Shown here: positions 15,782-23,575 of the stretch, one piece after another
Numbering within the stretch: position 1 is the stretch's first letter
How the letters are laid out: each line of letters begins with the position of its first letter
From: Streptomyces sp. RerS4
GTDB taxonomy: Bacteria > Actinomycetota > Actinomycetes > Streptomycetales > Streptomycetaceae
Reading direction: 5' to 3'
Length of the DNA stretch: 64,000 bases
Assembly (NCBI RefSeq): GCF_023515955.1
Contig: NZ_CP097322.1
Coordinates: 2,854,001-2,918,000 of the forward strand
Made by a program: the position numbers and the translations under genes
Notes under the pieces: generated by a model
Database searches by the model: none
Seen by the model: only the letters and a program-made list of their open reading frames with translations
Told to the model about the DNA's origin: nothing

Positions 15782-17194
15782 CTATTCGGCGGTGGCGGCG
15801 GTGGCCGCGCGCCGGACCGCGCCGGCGACGGCGCCCGCGACCTTGTCGTTGAAGACGGACGGGATGATGTAGTTCGCGTTCAGCTCGTCCTCGCCGACGA
15901 CGTCGGCGAGCGCGCTCGCGGCGGCCAGCATCATGCCGGTGTTCACGGTCCGGGACTGGGCGTCCAGCAGGCCGCGGAAGACGCCCGGGAAGACCAGCAC
16001 GTTGTTGATCTGGTTCGGGAAGTCCGAGCGGCCGGTGGCCACGACGGCGGCGGTCTGGCGGGCGATCGCCGGGTCCACCTCGGGGTCCGGGTTCGCGAGC
16101 GCGAACACGATGGCGCCGTCCGCCATGGCGGCGACGTCCTCGCCGGAGAGCACGTTCGGGGCCGAGACGCCGATGAAGACGTCGGCGCCGACCACGGCCT
16201 CCTTGAGGGTGCCGGTGTAACCCTCGGGGTTGGTGTTGTCGGCGATCCAACGCAGCGGGGAGTCGGGGGCCGCGTCGACCAGGTCGGGGCGGCCCGCGTG
16301 CACGACGCCGTGGATGTCGGCGCTGACCGCGTTCTTGACGCCCGCCGCCAGGAGCAGCTTGAGGATGGCCGTACCGGCCGCGCCGGCGCCCGACATGACC
16401 ACCTTGACGTCCCCAACGGCCTTGCCCACCACGCGCAGTGCGTTGGTCAGCGCCGCCAGGACGACGATGGCGGTGCCGTGCTGGTCGTCGTGGAAGACGG
16501 GGATGTCGAGGGCCTCGCGCAGCCGGGCCTCGATCTCGAAGCAGCGCGGCGCGGAGATGTCCTCCAGGTTGATGCCGGCGAAGCCCGGCGCGATCGCCTT
16601 GACGACCGCGACGATCTCGTCGGGGTCCTGGGTGTCCAGGCAGATCGGCCACGCGTCGATGCCGGCGAAGCGCTTGAAGAGGGCCGCCTTGCCCTCCATG
16701 ACGGGCAGCGCGGCCATGGGGCCGATGTTGCCGAGGCCGAGCACGGCGGAGCCGTCGGTCACGACTGCGACGGAGTTGCGCTTGATGGTGAGGCGCCGGG
16801 CGTCCTCGGGGTTCTCGGCGATCGCGGTGCACACGCGGGCCACGCCCGGGGTGTAGATCATCGAGAGGTCGTCACGGTTGCGGATGGGGTGCTTGGACGA
16901 CATCTCGATCTTGCCGCCGAGGTGCATCAGGAAGGTTCGGTCGGAGACCTTGCCCAGGCTGACGCCCTCGATGCCGCGCAGCTTCTCGACGATCTCGTCC
17001 GCGTGCGCGGTCGAGGTCGCGGCGATGGTGACGTCGATCCGGAGCTTCTCGTGGCCGGACGCGGTCACGTCGAGACCCGTGACCGATCCCCCCGAGGACT
17101 CCACGGCGGTGGTGAGCTGGGAGACCGCGGTTCCGCTCGCGGGCACTTCCAGCCGGACCGTCATCGAATACGAGACGCTGGGCGCCGTTGCCAT
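15782..17194 (-). CDS. NAD-type malic enzyme with N-terminal ACT domain
   Basis: 470-aa oxidative decarboxylase, malate to pyruvate plus CO2 with NAD(P)H. Residues about 8-85 form an ACT regulatory domain (YSMTVRLEVP, GHEKLRIDVTI). The malic domain follows: IYTPGVARVCTAIAENP, the catalytic Lys in VMEGKAALFKRFAGIDAWP, the metal site INLEDISAPRCFEIE with HDDQHGTA, and a Rossmann GAGAAGTAI. The ACT domain suggests allosteric control by an amino acid. It has the length and architecture of S. coelicolor SCO2951 (from memory), the NAD-dependent isozyme. The start is ATG 17194. Confidence 0.9.
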   Translation of the reverse strand: MATAPSVSYSMTVRLEVPASGTAVSQLTTAVESSGGSVTGLDVTASGHEKLRIDVTIAATSTAHADEIVEKLRGIEGVSLGKVSDRTFLMHLGGKIEMSSKHPIRNRDDLSMIYTPGVARVCTAIAENPEDARRLTIKRNSVAVVTDGSAVLGLGNIGPMAALPVMEGKAALFKRFAGIDAWPICLDTQDPDEIVAVVKAIAPGFAGINLEDISAPRCFEIEARLREALDIPVFHDDQHGTAIVVLAALTNALRVVGKAVGDVKVVMSGAGAAGTAILKLLLAAGVKNAVSADIHGVVHAGRPDLVDAAPDSPLRWIADNTNPEGYTGTLKEAVVGADVFIGVSAPNVLSGEDVAAMADGAIVFALANPDPEVDPAIARQTAAVVATGRSDFPNQINNVLVFPGVFRGLLDAQSRTVNTGMMLAAASALADVVGEDELNANYIIPSVFNDKVAGAVAGAVRRAATAATAE

Positions 17195-17778
17195 GGCCGT
17201 GTTCCTCTTCTGTCCCTGTTCATCCTGTACGCGGGGGCCCGCACACGGCAGGTGTGACGGGTCCCGTTGTCCGATCGTCCCACCTACCAGCCAGTATGCG
17301 GTAACCAGCTACAAATTTCGGAAGAACTCTTCCACCATACGAGAAAGTGGGGGGCCAGGGGAATCGTTGATCTCTACGAACGTGGCCGAAACCCGAGCCA
17401 CGACGCGAGCCCGCACAGGAGCCGCGACGCGAGCCGGACCCGAGCCGAAACGCGAACAGGTCCGCGCCCTCCCCGGAGAGGGAGGACGCGGACCTGTTGC
17501 TCCGACTGAGACACCGACCCGCCATGCTCGCCTCGCGGCAAGTGGTCGCTCTAGGCGACGAAGGTTGGGCCCGGGGGCTTGGATCGAGCCGGTGTCCCAC
17601 CAAGGCTAACAAAGGATCGCCGAAAGCGGTCCCCCCTCCCGCGAGTCGGCCGACCCCTCACGCGCCTGGCCGCGGGCCATCCGGCCGCGCGCCTCGGGTG
17701 CGGGCGCGCGGTCCGGCGACCCCGGTCGGCGGGGGTGCCCGGTCCGGGAGCCCCGGTCAGGGGGCGCCGGAGCTCCGG
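17195..17778. other. Long intergenic region, possible small RNA on the minus strand
   Basis: 584 bp with no supported protein gene. It contains a near-perfect 19-bp inverted repeat (17456-17474 with 17480-17498), a GTCGC-N5-GCGAC repeat near 17545-17565, and a TAGCCT -10-like hexamer on the minus strand near 17605. The order (-10, about 110 nt, stable hairpin) would fit a small RNA reading leftward. Confidence 0.35.
17456..17498 (-). terminator. Large hairpin in the helD-malic enzyme gap
   Basis: AACAGGTCCGCG... pairs over 19 bp with one mismatch (17456-17474 / 17480-17498, 5-nt loop). It is 280 bp beyond the helD stop, so it may end a separate transcript rather than helD itself. Confidence 0.6.
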
Positions 17779-20085
17779 TCAGGGGCGCAGCAGCTCCGGG
17801 ACCCCGTCCGCGCCCGGAGCGTCGCCGTCCGTCGAGACCACCGTCAGCTGCTGCGTCGCGCGCGTGAGGGCCACGTAGAGCACGCGCAGGCCCGCCGGGG
17901 ACTCCTCGGCGATCTCCGCCGGGGAGACCACCACCGTGGCGTCGTACTCCAGGCCCTTGGCCTCCAGGCTGCCCAGGGCCACCGCCCGCTCGCCCAGGTC
18001 GGCGAGCCAACCCGCCGCCTCCGCGCGCCGGTCCATGGCCACGACCACGCCGACCGTCCCGTCGACCTGCTCCAGCAGCCGACGGGTCTCCTCGCGCACC
18101 GCCGCGCCCAGGTCGCCGGAGGCGACCGCGAAGCGCGGCTCCAAGCCCGTGGAACGCACCGCCGTCGGCGGCTCCATGCCCGGCATGGCCCGCTCCAGGA
18201 CCCGCGCCGCCACCTCGGCGACCTCGGCCGGGTTGCGGTAGTTCACGGTCAGGGTGAATCGCCGGCGCGGCCGGGTCCCCAGCGCCTCGTCACGGGCCGC
18301 GGCGGCCTCGTCGGGGTCGGTCCAGGAGGACTGCGCCGGGTCGCCGACCACCGTCCAGGTGCCCGTACGGCCGCGCCGGCCCACCATCCGCCACTGCATG
18401 GGCGTCAGGTCCTGCGCCTCGTCGACGATGACGTGCGCGTACTCGGTGCGCTCGGCCGCGATCCGCTCCGCGCGCTCCCACTGGGTCTCCTCGCGGGTCG
18501 GCATCAGCTCCTCCAGCCCACTGAGCTGGTCGAGCGGATCCATCTCCTGCTTGCGCCTGGGCCGCGCCGGAGCGCCGAGGAGCTGCTGGAGCTCGTCCAG
18601 GAGGGCCACGTCGTGCACCGACAGCGGCCCCTTGCCGTCCGGGCCGACCCGGCGCAGCGAACGGGCCAGCCGGCGGGTCTCGCGCGGGTTCAGGTCCCGA
18701 CGCGACCAGCGGCCGAGGCGCCGCTCGTCGGCCATGGCGGCGAGCACCCGGCGCGGGGTCAGCTCGGGCCACCAGGCGTCGAGGAAGGCGATGAACTCGT
18801 CCTCCGTGGAGATGTCCTCGTCGAAGGCCGAGCGCAGCTCGGCGGCCAGCTCCGGGTCCGAGTGCCGGCCGGCCGCGCCCGTCTTGGCGTAGAGGGCGTC
18901 GAGGAGCAGCCTGCGGGCGCGGGGGCGCAGCAGGTTCACGGGCGCGGTCCCGCCGAGGACGGTCTGCCGGATCCGGTTCAGCTCGGGCGCCTCCAGCTCC
19001 TGGCGCCGCCCGAAGGCCACCACGCGCAGCCGCTCGGGGGCGTCGCCCAGCTCCAGGGCGCCGCGGACGGCCTTGCGGAGCACCTTGAGCATGCGGGAGG
19101 AGCCCTTGACGCGGGCCACGTCCGGTTCGTCGTACGTGGTCGCCTCGGCCCCGTCGACCAGCGAGCCGAGCGCGCGGATCGCGACCTGGCCCTCCTCGCC
19201 GAGGGAGGGCAGGACGCCCTCGGTGTAGGCGACGAGCAGCGGCGTCGGGGAGACGATCAGGATGCCGCCGGAGTAGCGGCGCCGGTCCTGGTACAGCAGG
19301 TACGCGGCCCGGTGCAGCGCGACGGCCGTCTTCCCGGTCCCGGGCCCGCCCGCGACCTCGGCGACGGAGGCGGCGGGGGCGCGGATGACGAGGTCCTGCT
19401 CGGCCTGGATGGACGACACGATGTCGCGCATGGTGTGCGTACGGGCCCGCCCGAGGGAGGCCATCAGCGCGCCGTCGCCGATGGCGGGCAGCTCGCGGCC
19501 GTCCAGGAACGCGGTGACCTCGGGCCGCATCAGGTCGTCCTCGACGCCGAGCACCTTGCGCCCCTTGGAACGGATCACGCGACGCCGCACGACGCGGCCG
19601 GGGTCCTTGGGGGTCGACCGGTAGAACGGCGCGGCGGCCGGGGCCCGCCAGTCGATGACGAGCGGCGAATAGTCGGCGTCGAGCACGCCGATGCGCCCGA
19701 TGTGGAGCGTCTCGGCGATGTCGGCGGTGAGGTCGGGCCGGATCGCGTCCTCGGCGGGCTGGACGGAGGTGTAGGCCCCGTCGGGCCCCCGCTCCCCGTC
19801 CTTGCCGAGGACGAGGTCGATCCGCCCGAAGAGGAAGTCCTCGAACTCGTTGTTGAGCCGGTTGAGGTGGATCCCGGCGCGGAACACCTGCGCGTCCCGC
19901 TCGGCGAGCGCGCCGGGGGTACCGACCTGGCCGCGCTGGGCGGCGTCGTTCATGAGGAACTCGGCCTCGTGGATCTTCTCCTCAAGGCGTCGGTACACCT
20001 GATCGAGATGCGTCTGCTCGACCGCGATCTCCCGATCGCGGACGGAATCCGCCGTGCTGTCGACAGCGGCATTCTGCGCGGCCAC
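17779..20085 (-). CDS. helD: HelD/HelR-type UvrD-like ATPase acting on RNA polymerase
   Basis: About 768-aa SF1 helicase-like ATPase of the actinobacterial HelD class. The N-terminal antiparallel coiled coil (residues about 10-60) inserts into the RNA polymerase secondary channel in homologues. It is followed by Walker A AGGPGTGKTAVALHRAA, the insertion arm, Walker B VIVDEAQDLTPMQW, NYRNP and VALTRATQQL. Class II HelD proteins recycle stalled RNA polymerase, and Streptomyces HelR also confers rifamycin tolerance. The best start is GTG 20085 with AGAAGGGGG 5 nt before it; the frame runs open to 20199. The inverted-repeat cassette begins 140 bp upstream, so the promoter may lie in or beyond it. 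Confidence 0.88.
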   Translation of the reverse strand: MAAQNAAVDSTADSVRDREIAVEQTHLDQVYRRLEEKIHEAEFLMNDAAQRGQVGTPGALAERDAQVFRAGIHLNRLNNEFEDFLFGRIDLVLGKDGERGPDGAYTSVQPAEDAIRPDLTADIAETLHIGRIGVLDADYSPLVIDWRAPAAAPFYRSTPKDPGRVVRRRVIRSKGRKVLGVEDDLMRPEVTAFLDGRELPAIGDGALMASLGRARTHTMRDIVSSIQAEQDLVIRAPAASVAEVAGGPGTGKTAVALHRAAYLLYQDRRRYSGGILIVSPTPLLVAYTEGVLPSLGEEGQVAIRALGSLVDGAEATTYDEPDVARVKGSSRMLKVLRKAVRGALELGDAPERLRVVAFGRRQELEAPELNRIRQTVLGGTAPVNLLRPRARRLLLDALYAKTGAAGRHSDPELAAELRSAFDEDISTEDEFIAFLDAWWPELTPRRVLAAMADERRLGRWSRRDLNPRETRRLARSLRRVGPDGKGPLSVHDVALLDELQQLLGAPARPRRKQEMDPLDQLSGLEELMPTREETQWERAERIAAERTEYAHVIVDEAQDLTPMQWRMVGRRGRTGTWTVVGDPAQSSWTDPDEAAAARDEALGTRPRRRFTLTVNYRNPAEVAEVAARVLERAMPGMEPPTAVRSTGLEPRFAVASGDLGAAVREETRRLLEQVDGTVGVVVAMDRRAEAAGWLADLGERAVALGSLEAKGLEYDATVVVSPAEIAEESPAGLRVLYVALTRATQQLTVVSTDGDAPGADGVPELLRP

Positions 20086-20449
20086 CAAGGCCCCCTTCTG
20101 ACGTGCATGGGCGACCGTCAACCGTACGCGAATCCGACGCCCCTGTGCACGCGGGTTCCGCCCGACGCCCCCCGCGCCGTGCGGAATCACGACGAGCACG
20201 CGGCATTCCGGCCAACCTGACCGCCCGGGGTCGGGTGGGGGTGGGGGCGGAATCCCCCCGGACGGGATCAGAGAAGGTATGGGGCTTTCCCGTCAGCGAA
20301 GAGACGAGCGGTCGGGCGAGTCCCAGGCATCCGGGCGCTCAAAGCCCCTGTCGGGACCGGGCGGCCGGCTTACCTCCCGCCAGGACGCCTTCTCGACCGC
20401 GCACGCGCCGGCTGGGACCGCTTCATCGCCTCCATCGAGGAGCCGGCCG
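20086..20449. other. Region upstream of helD holding the left arm of the inverted-repeat cassette
   Basis: No complete gene. The left repeat arm is at 20225-20295. A short open frame ending at 20457 (YLPPGRLLDRARAGWDRFIA...) resembles the C-terminus of a small protein and overlaps the next gene; it may be a gene remnant. Confidence 0.45.
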
Positions 20450-20900
20450 ATGAGTGAGCGCTACGAATACGTACCCCACCGACTCCTACGCCATCGCGTG
20501 CGCGACATCGCCTCCGGCACGGAGGGCGAGCTGATGGCCGTGATCAACGAGAACGTCTCCGACACCGGCATCGAGCGCTGGATGCACCTCGCCTACATCC
20601 GCGCCGCCTCCGGCCGCGAATTCACCACCGCCGCCACCAACCTCGAACCCGCCTACGACCAGCCCAAGACGGCCGCCGGCCGCCAAGACGTGGGCAGCGC
20701 GCAGCGAGCCGATGCGCCTGACCGCCCGCCACAGCACTCTGATCGTCTTTTGGGGCGGGTATCGGCCCAAGACGGCCGGCGGACGCCGAGATATGAGGAG
20801 TGCGACGCGGAAGGACGATGAGAGTGACGGGAAACCCCCAAGGCATCTCTGATCCCGCCCCGGGGGATTCCGCCCCTACCCCCACCCACCCGCACCCCGG
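20225..20900. mobile_element. 676-bp cassette bounded by ~75-bp imperfect inverted repeats (MITE-like candidate)
   Basis: The left arm at 20225-20295 and right arm at 20825-20900 are inverted copies. An ungapped 54-bp core matches at about 46 positions, including GGGGCGGAATCCCCC, CGGGATCAGAGA and TTTCCCGTCA. The interior of 529 bp carries one small ORF and no transposase. No clear target-site duplication is visible. It could be a non-autonomous mobile element or two inward-facing copies of the same promoter element. Confidence 0.5.
20450..20821 (+). CDS. Hypothetical 123-aa protein inside the inverted-repeat cassette
   Basis: I do not recognise a family. The first 70 residues look like a real protein (MSERYEYVPHRLLRHRVRD, GELMAVINENVSD, IAYIRAASGREFTT-type strand pattern), similar in style to small hypotheticals near Streptomyces XRE/DUF397 clusters. 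After about residue 70 the composition becomes Gln/Arg/Ala-rich and follows a 14-bp direct repeat (20662-20675 and 20765-20778), so the native C-terminus may have been altered by a ~100-bp duplication or insertion. ATG 20450 overlaps the end of a short upstream frame. It reads opposite to all neighbours. Confidence 0.45.
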   Translation: MSERYEYVPHRLLRHRVRDIASGTEGELMAVINENVSDTGIERWMHLAYIRAASGREFTTAATNLEPAYDQPKTAAGRQDVGSAQRADAPDRPPQHSDRLLGRVSAQDGRRTPRYEECDAEGR

Positions 20901-20927
20901 GAAGCGGGTACGCGGGAAACGACGCCC

Positions 20928-21497
20928 CTACCCCGCCGTGCCCACCCTTCGGCGCCGGTGTCTCGCCACGCGCTCGCGGTTGCCGCAGAGTTCGCTGGAG
21001 CACCAGCGGCGGCGGTGGCCGCGGGAGGTGTCGAGGTAGACGCGGGCGCAGCCGTCGCCGGCGCAGGTGCGCAGCAGGGCCAGGTCGCCGGGGTCGGTGA
21101 GGAGTTCCACCGCGTCCCGGGCCACCGTGGACAGCAGCCCCGCGCACTCCACCCGCCCGCACAGCTCCCGCACCAGGTGGCCCTCCTGGTCCCGGACGGC
21201 GCACAGGCCCGGGGGCGGTCCCGCCGCGGCGGCGTTCAGTCGGGCCAGCGAGCCCTCCTGCGGTCCGCCACCCCCCAGCTCCGCCCTCACGAGGTGGTCC
21301 ACATCGGCGCGCAGGTCGCGGAACGCGGCCACCCAGTCGGGGCCCAGCCGTCCCAGGGGGGTCCGGTCGGGGACGAGCCCCGCGCCGACGAGCCACAGCC
21401 GCAGCTCGTCGCCGTCGCGGATCTGCTCGGGGCCGCCCCCGGGGGTCCGGGTGGTGGCCAGCAGGTCGAGACAGACCCGCCCGGAGTCGAACCACAT
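20928..21497 (-). CDS. CGNR zinc-finger (ABATE-domain) regulator
   Basis: 189-aa protein. The N-terminal ABATE-like domain (DSGRVCLDLLATTRTP...LRLWLVGAGLVP) is followed by a C-terminal CGNR zinc finger: RTCAGDGCARVYLDTSRGHR, then WCSSELCGNRERVARHR, giving CX4C and CX4C ligands. The family is thought to be stress-linked transcriptional regulators. The start at ATG 21497 is preceded by in-frame GTG 21506; either is possible. The gene ends 28 bp from the right arm of the inverted-repeat cassette. Confidence 0.82.
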   Translation of the reverse strand: MWFDSGRVCLDLLATTRTPGGGPEQIRDGDELRLWLVGAGLVPDRTPLGRLGPDWVAAFRDLRADVDHLVRAELGGGGPQEGSLARLNAAAAGPPPGLCAVRDQEGHLVRELCGRVECAGLLSTVARDAVELLTDPGDLALLRTCAGDGCARVYLDTSRGHRRRWCSSELCGNRERVARHRRRRVGTAG

Positions 21498-21592
21498 GCC
21501 CGTCACCGCCTCGGTCACCGCCCCGGTCGCCGTGGTACGCCTCCCCCAGAGTGCCGTCGGGGCGGTCGTTGCGGAAGCCCCCGCGCGGGGGG

Positions 21593-22141
21593 CTACGCGG
21601 CGGGCGGGTCGTCGTGGAGCAGGCGTTGGAAGAGGCGGTGGTCGCGCCAGGCGCCGTTGATGTGGAGGTAGCGGGGGGCGAGGCCGTACTCGGTGAAACC
21701 GGCCTTCGCGAGCACTCGTCGGGAGGCGACGTTGTCCACGAGGGTGCCGGCTTCGATCCGGTGCAGGCCGAGTTCGTCGCGGGCCGTGCGGCAGACCTCC
21801 TCGACGGCGGCGGTGGCCAGGCCCCGGCCGTTGCGGGTCTGGTCGACCCAGTAGCCGATGCCGGCGCCGCACAGCGGTCCGAAGGTGATGTTGGCCAGGT
21901 TGATCGCCCCGACGGGCGCGCCGGTCGCCGTCTCGACGAGGACGTACGGGATCATGCGCCCGGCGTCGCGTTCGCCGAGCAGGCCCTCGATGCGGGCGCG
22001 CTGGCCCGCCTCGGTGTAGAACGCCTCGTCCCGGTGGGGCTCGTAGGGCGCCATGTACGCGCGGTTGCGGGTCAGTACGTCGGCCAGCGCGGCGGCGTCG
22101 TCGAGCGTGAGGCCGCGCATCTCCACCCCGTCAATGATCAC
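21593..22141 (-). CDS. GNAT acetyltransferase, RimJ/RimL type
   Basis: 182-aa GNAT fold: MRGLTLDDAAALADVLTRNR, GIGYWVDQTRNGRGLATAAVEEVCR (acetyl-CoA pyrophosphate loop, motif A) and GLHRIEAGTLVDNVASRRVLAKAGF (motif B). It would acetylate a protein N-terminus or a small amine with acetyl-CoA. GTG 22141 overlaps the nnaR stop (GTGA), so it is probably translated from the nnaR transcript. Confidence 0.82.
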   Translation of the reverse strand: MIIDGVEMRGLTLDDAAALADVLTRNRAYMAPYEPHRDEAFYTEAGQRARIEGLLGERDAGRMIPYVLVETATGAPVGAINLANITFGPLCGAGIGYWVDQTRNGRGLATAAVEEVCRTARDELGLHRIEAGTLVDNVASRRVLAKAGFTEYGLAPRYLHINGAWRDHRLFQRLLHDDPPAA

Positions 22142-23379
22142 CCCGGCACGCTAGCCGACGCCCCCGGCCCCCCGGAACCCCACGGCGACCCCGCCCCCGG
22201 CCCCGGCGGAGATCCCGACCGAGCCCCCGCCCCCTCCCCCACGCACTCCCCCGCGTCCAGCGACAGCCGGTACCCCCGCTTGACCACCGTCTGGATCAGC
22301 GTCGGCACCCCCAGCGCCGCCCGCAGTCGGGCCATCGCCGTCTCCACGGCGTGTTCGTCGCGCCCCGCCCCCGGCAGCGCCCGCAGCAGCTCCGCCCGCG
22401 ACACCACCCACCCCGGCCGCCGCGCGAGGGACTCCAGCAGGGCCATCCCGGCGGGCGGGACCGGGCGCAGCACGGCGTCGACCAGCACCGCCTGCCCGCG
22501 GATCTCCAGCCGGTGTCCCGCTACGGGCAACACCCGGGCCCGCCCCGGAAGTTCCCGGCACAGCACCTGGACGAGCGGCCCGAGCCGGAAGCGTTCCGGC
22601 TGGACGGTCGCCACCTCCTCGGCCTGGAGCGGCAGCGCGGTCACCGGCCCGACGCAGGCGGCCAGCACCGGCCCCCGCAGCGCTTCCAGTACGGCTTCGC
22701 GCAGTCCCCGTTCGGCGGCCCGGGACAGCAGCGAGGCCGCCGCCGGAGCGGAGGTGAAGCTGACGGCGTCGACGGCCCCGACGGCCACCGCGTCCAGCAG
22801 CCGGTCCAGCGGCGCGAGGTCCTCGGGCGGCATCCACCGGTACACCGGTACGGGCACCACCTCGGCCCCGCCGGCGCGCAGCGCCTCGACGAAGCCGGGC
22901 AGGGGTTCCCCGTGGAGCTGGAGGGCGATCCGCCGGCCGGCGACCCCGCCGGCCAGCAGTCGTTCCAGTACCTCGGCGAGGGACTCGGACTGCGGGGACC
23001 AGGCCTCGACCAGTCCGGCGGCCCGTACGGCGCCCTTGACCTTCGGGCCGCGCGCCAGGAGTTCGGTGGTCCGCAGTCGGGCGAGCAGTTCCTCGCCGAT
23101 GCCCCAGCCGTCGGCGGCCTCGATCCAGCCGCGGAAGCCGATGGCGGTGGTGGCGACGACCGCGTCCGGCGGGCAGTCGATCAGGCCTTTGGTGGCGGCC
23201 ATCAGCTCGCTGTCGTCGGCGAGCGGCACGATCCGCAGGGCGGGCGCGTGCACCACGGACGCCCCGCGCCGGCGCAGCAGGGCGATCAGTTCGTCGGCCC
23301 GTCGGGCGGCGGTGACACCGACCGTGAAACCGGCCAGCGGCCCGGCGACGGGGTCGGTCCGCGTGTCGTCGTCGTCCAT
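22138..23379 (-). CDS. nnaR: NnaR: HemD-like domain fused to a winged-helix DNA-binding domain
   Basis: 413-aa protein. Residues about 12-270 resemble uroporphyrinogen-III synthase (GFTVGVTAARRADELIALL, AVSFTSAPAAASLL), and about 285-380 form an OmpR/PhoB-type winged helix (RPGWVVSRAELLRAL, DEHAVETAMARLRAALG, IQTVVKRGYRL). This architecture, next to narK, is NnaR, reported in S. coelicolor as a GlnR target that supports nitrate/nitrite assimilation. The HemD domain is probably a sensor rather than an enzyme. ATG 23379 starts at MDDDDTRTD. A well-formed GlnR box lies about 100-135 bp upstream. Confidence 0.85.
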   Translation of the reverse strand: MDDDDTRTDPVAGPLAGFTVGVTAARRADELIALLRRRGASVVHAPALRIVPLADDSELMAATKGLIDCPPDAVVATTAIGFRGWIEAADGWGIGEELLARLRTTELLARGPKVKGAVRAAGLVEAWSPQSESLAEVLERLLAGGVAGRRIALQLHGEPLPGFVEALRAGGAEVVPVPVYRWMPPEDLAPLDRLLDAVAVGAVDAVSFTSAPAAASLLSRAAERGLREAVLEALRGPVLAACVGPVTALPLQAEEVATVQPERFRLGPLVQVLCRELPGRARVLPVAGHRLEIRGQAVLVDAVLRPVPPAGMALLESLARRPGWVVSRAELLRALPGAGRDEHAVETAMARLRAALGVPTLIQTVVKRGYRLSLDAGECVGEGAGARSGSPPGPGAGSPWGSGGPGASASVPG

Positions 23380-23477
23380 GTGGTGTCCTGCCTTGACTGC
23401 CTTGCCCAGTGGGGGGTCTTTCGTCCTGCATCGACCGCGTGCGGTCAGTGCGCGCGATCCGAGCCTGCCAAGGCGCC

Positions 23478-23515
23478 GTGTCAGACTCGGTTCCACCGTA
23501 TTTCGGGGCCGTAAC
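23478..23515 (-). promoter_or_regulatory. Candidate GlnR box upstream of nnaR
   Basis: Read on the minus strand: GTTAC-N6-GAAAT-N6-GAACC-N6-GACAC. This follows the a/b/a/b layout of the GlnR consensus GTnAC-N6-GAAAC with correct 6-nt spacers; a1 is perfect, and b1 and b2 each differ at one base. It supports nitrogen control of nnaR, as published for S. coelicolor. Confidence 0.65.
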
Positions 23516-23575
23516 GCGAGCGTGCCGCGCCCCCGCGCACACCCGCGCTCACCCCCGCACCCCCCTCACCTCCCG

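Noticed and set aside
20086..20300. Rifamycin-associated inverted repeat before helD
   Set aside because: GGGGCTTT at 20281 is part of the cassette arm and lacks the paired half-site at the right distance.
20486..20770. 94-codon minus-strand frame inside the inverted-repeat cassette
   Set aside because: Gly/Val-rich shadow of the plus-strand ORF, no ribosome site.
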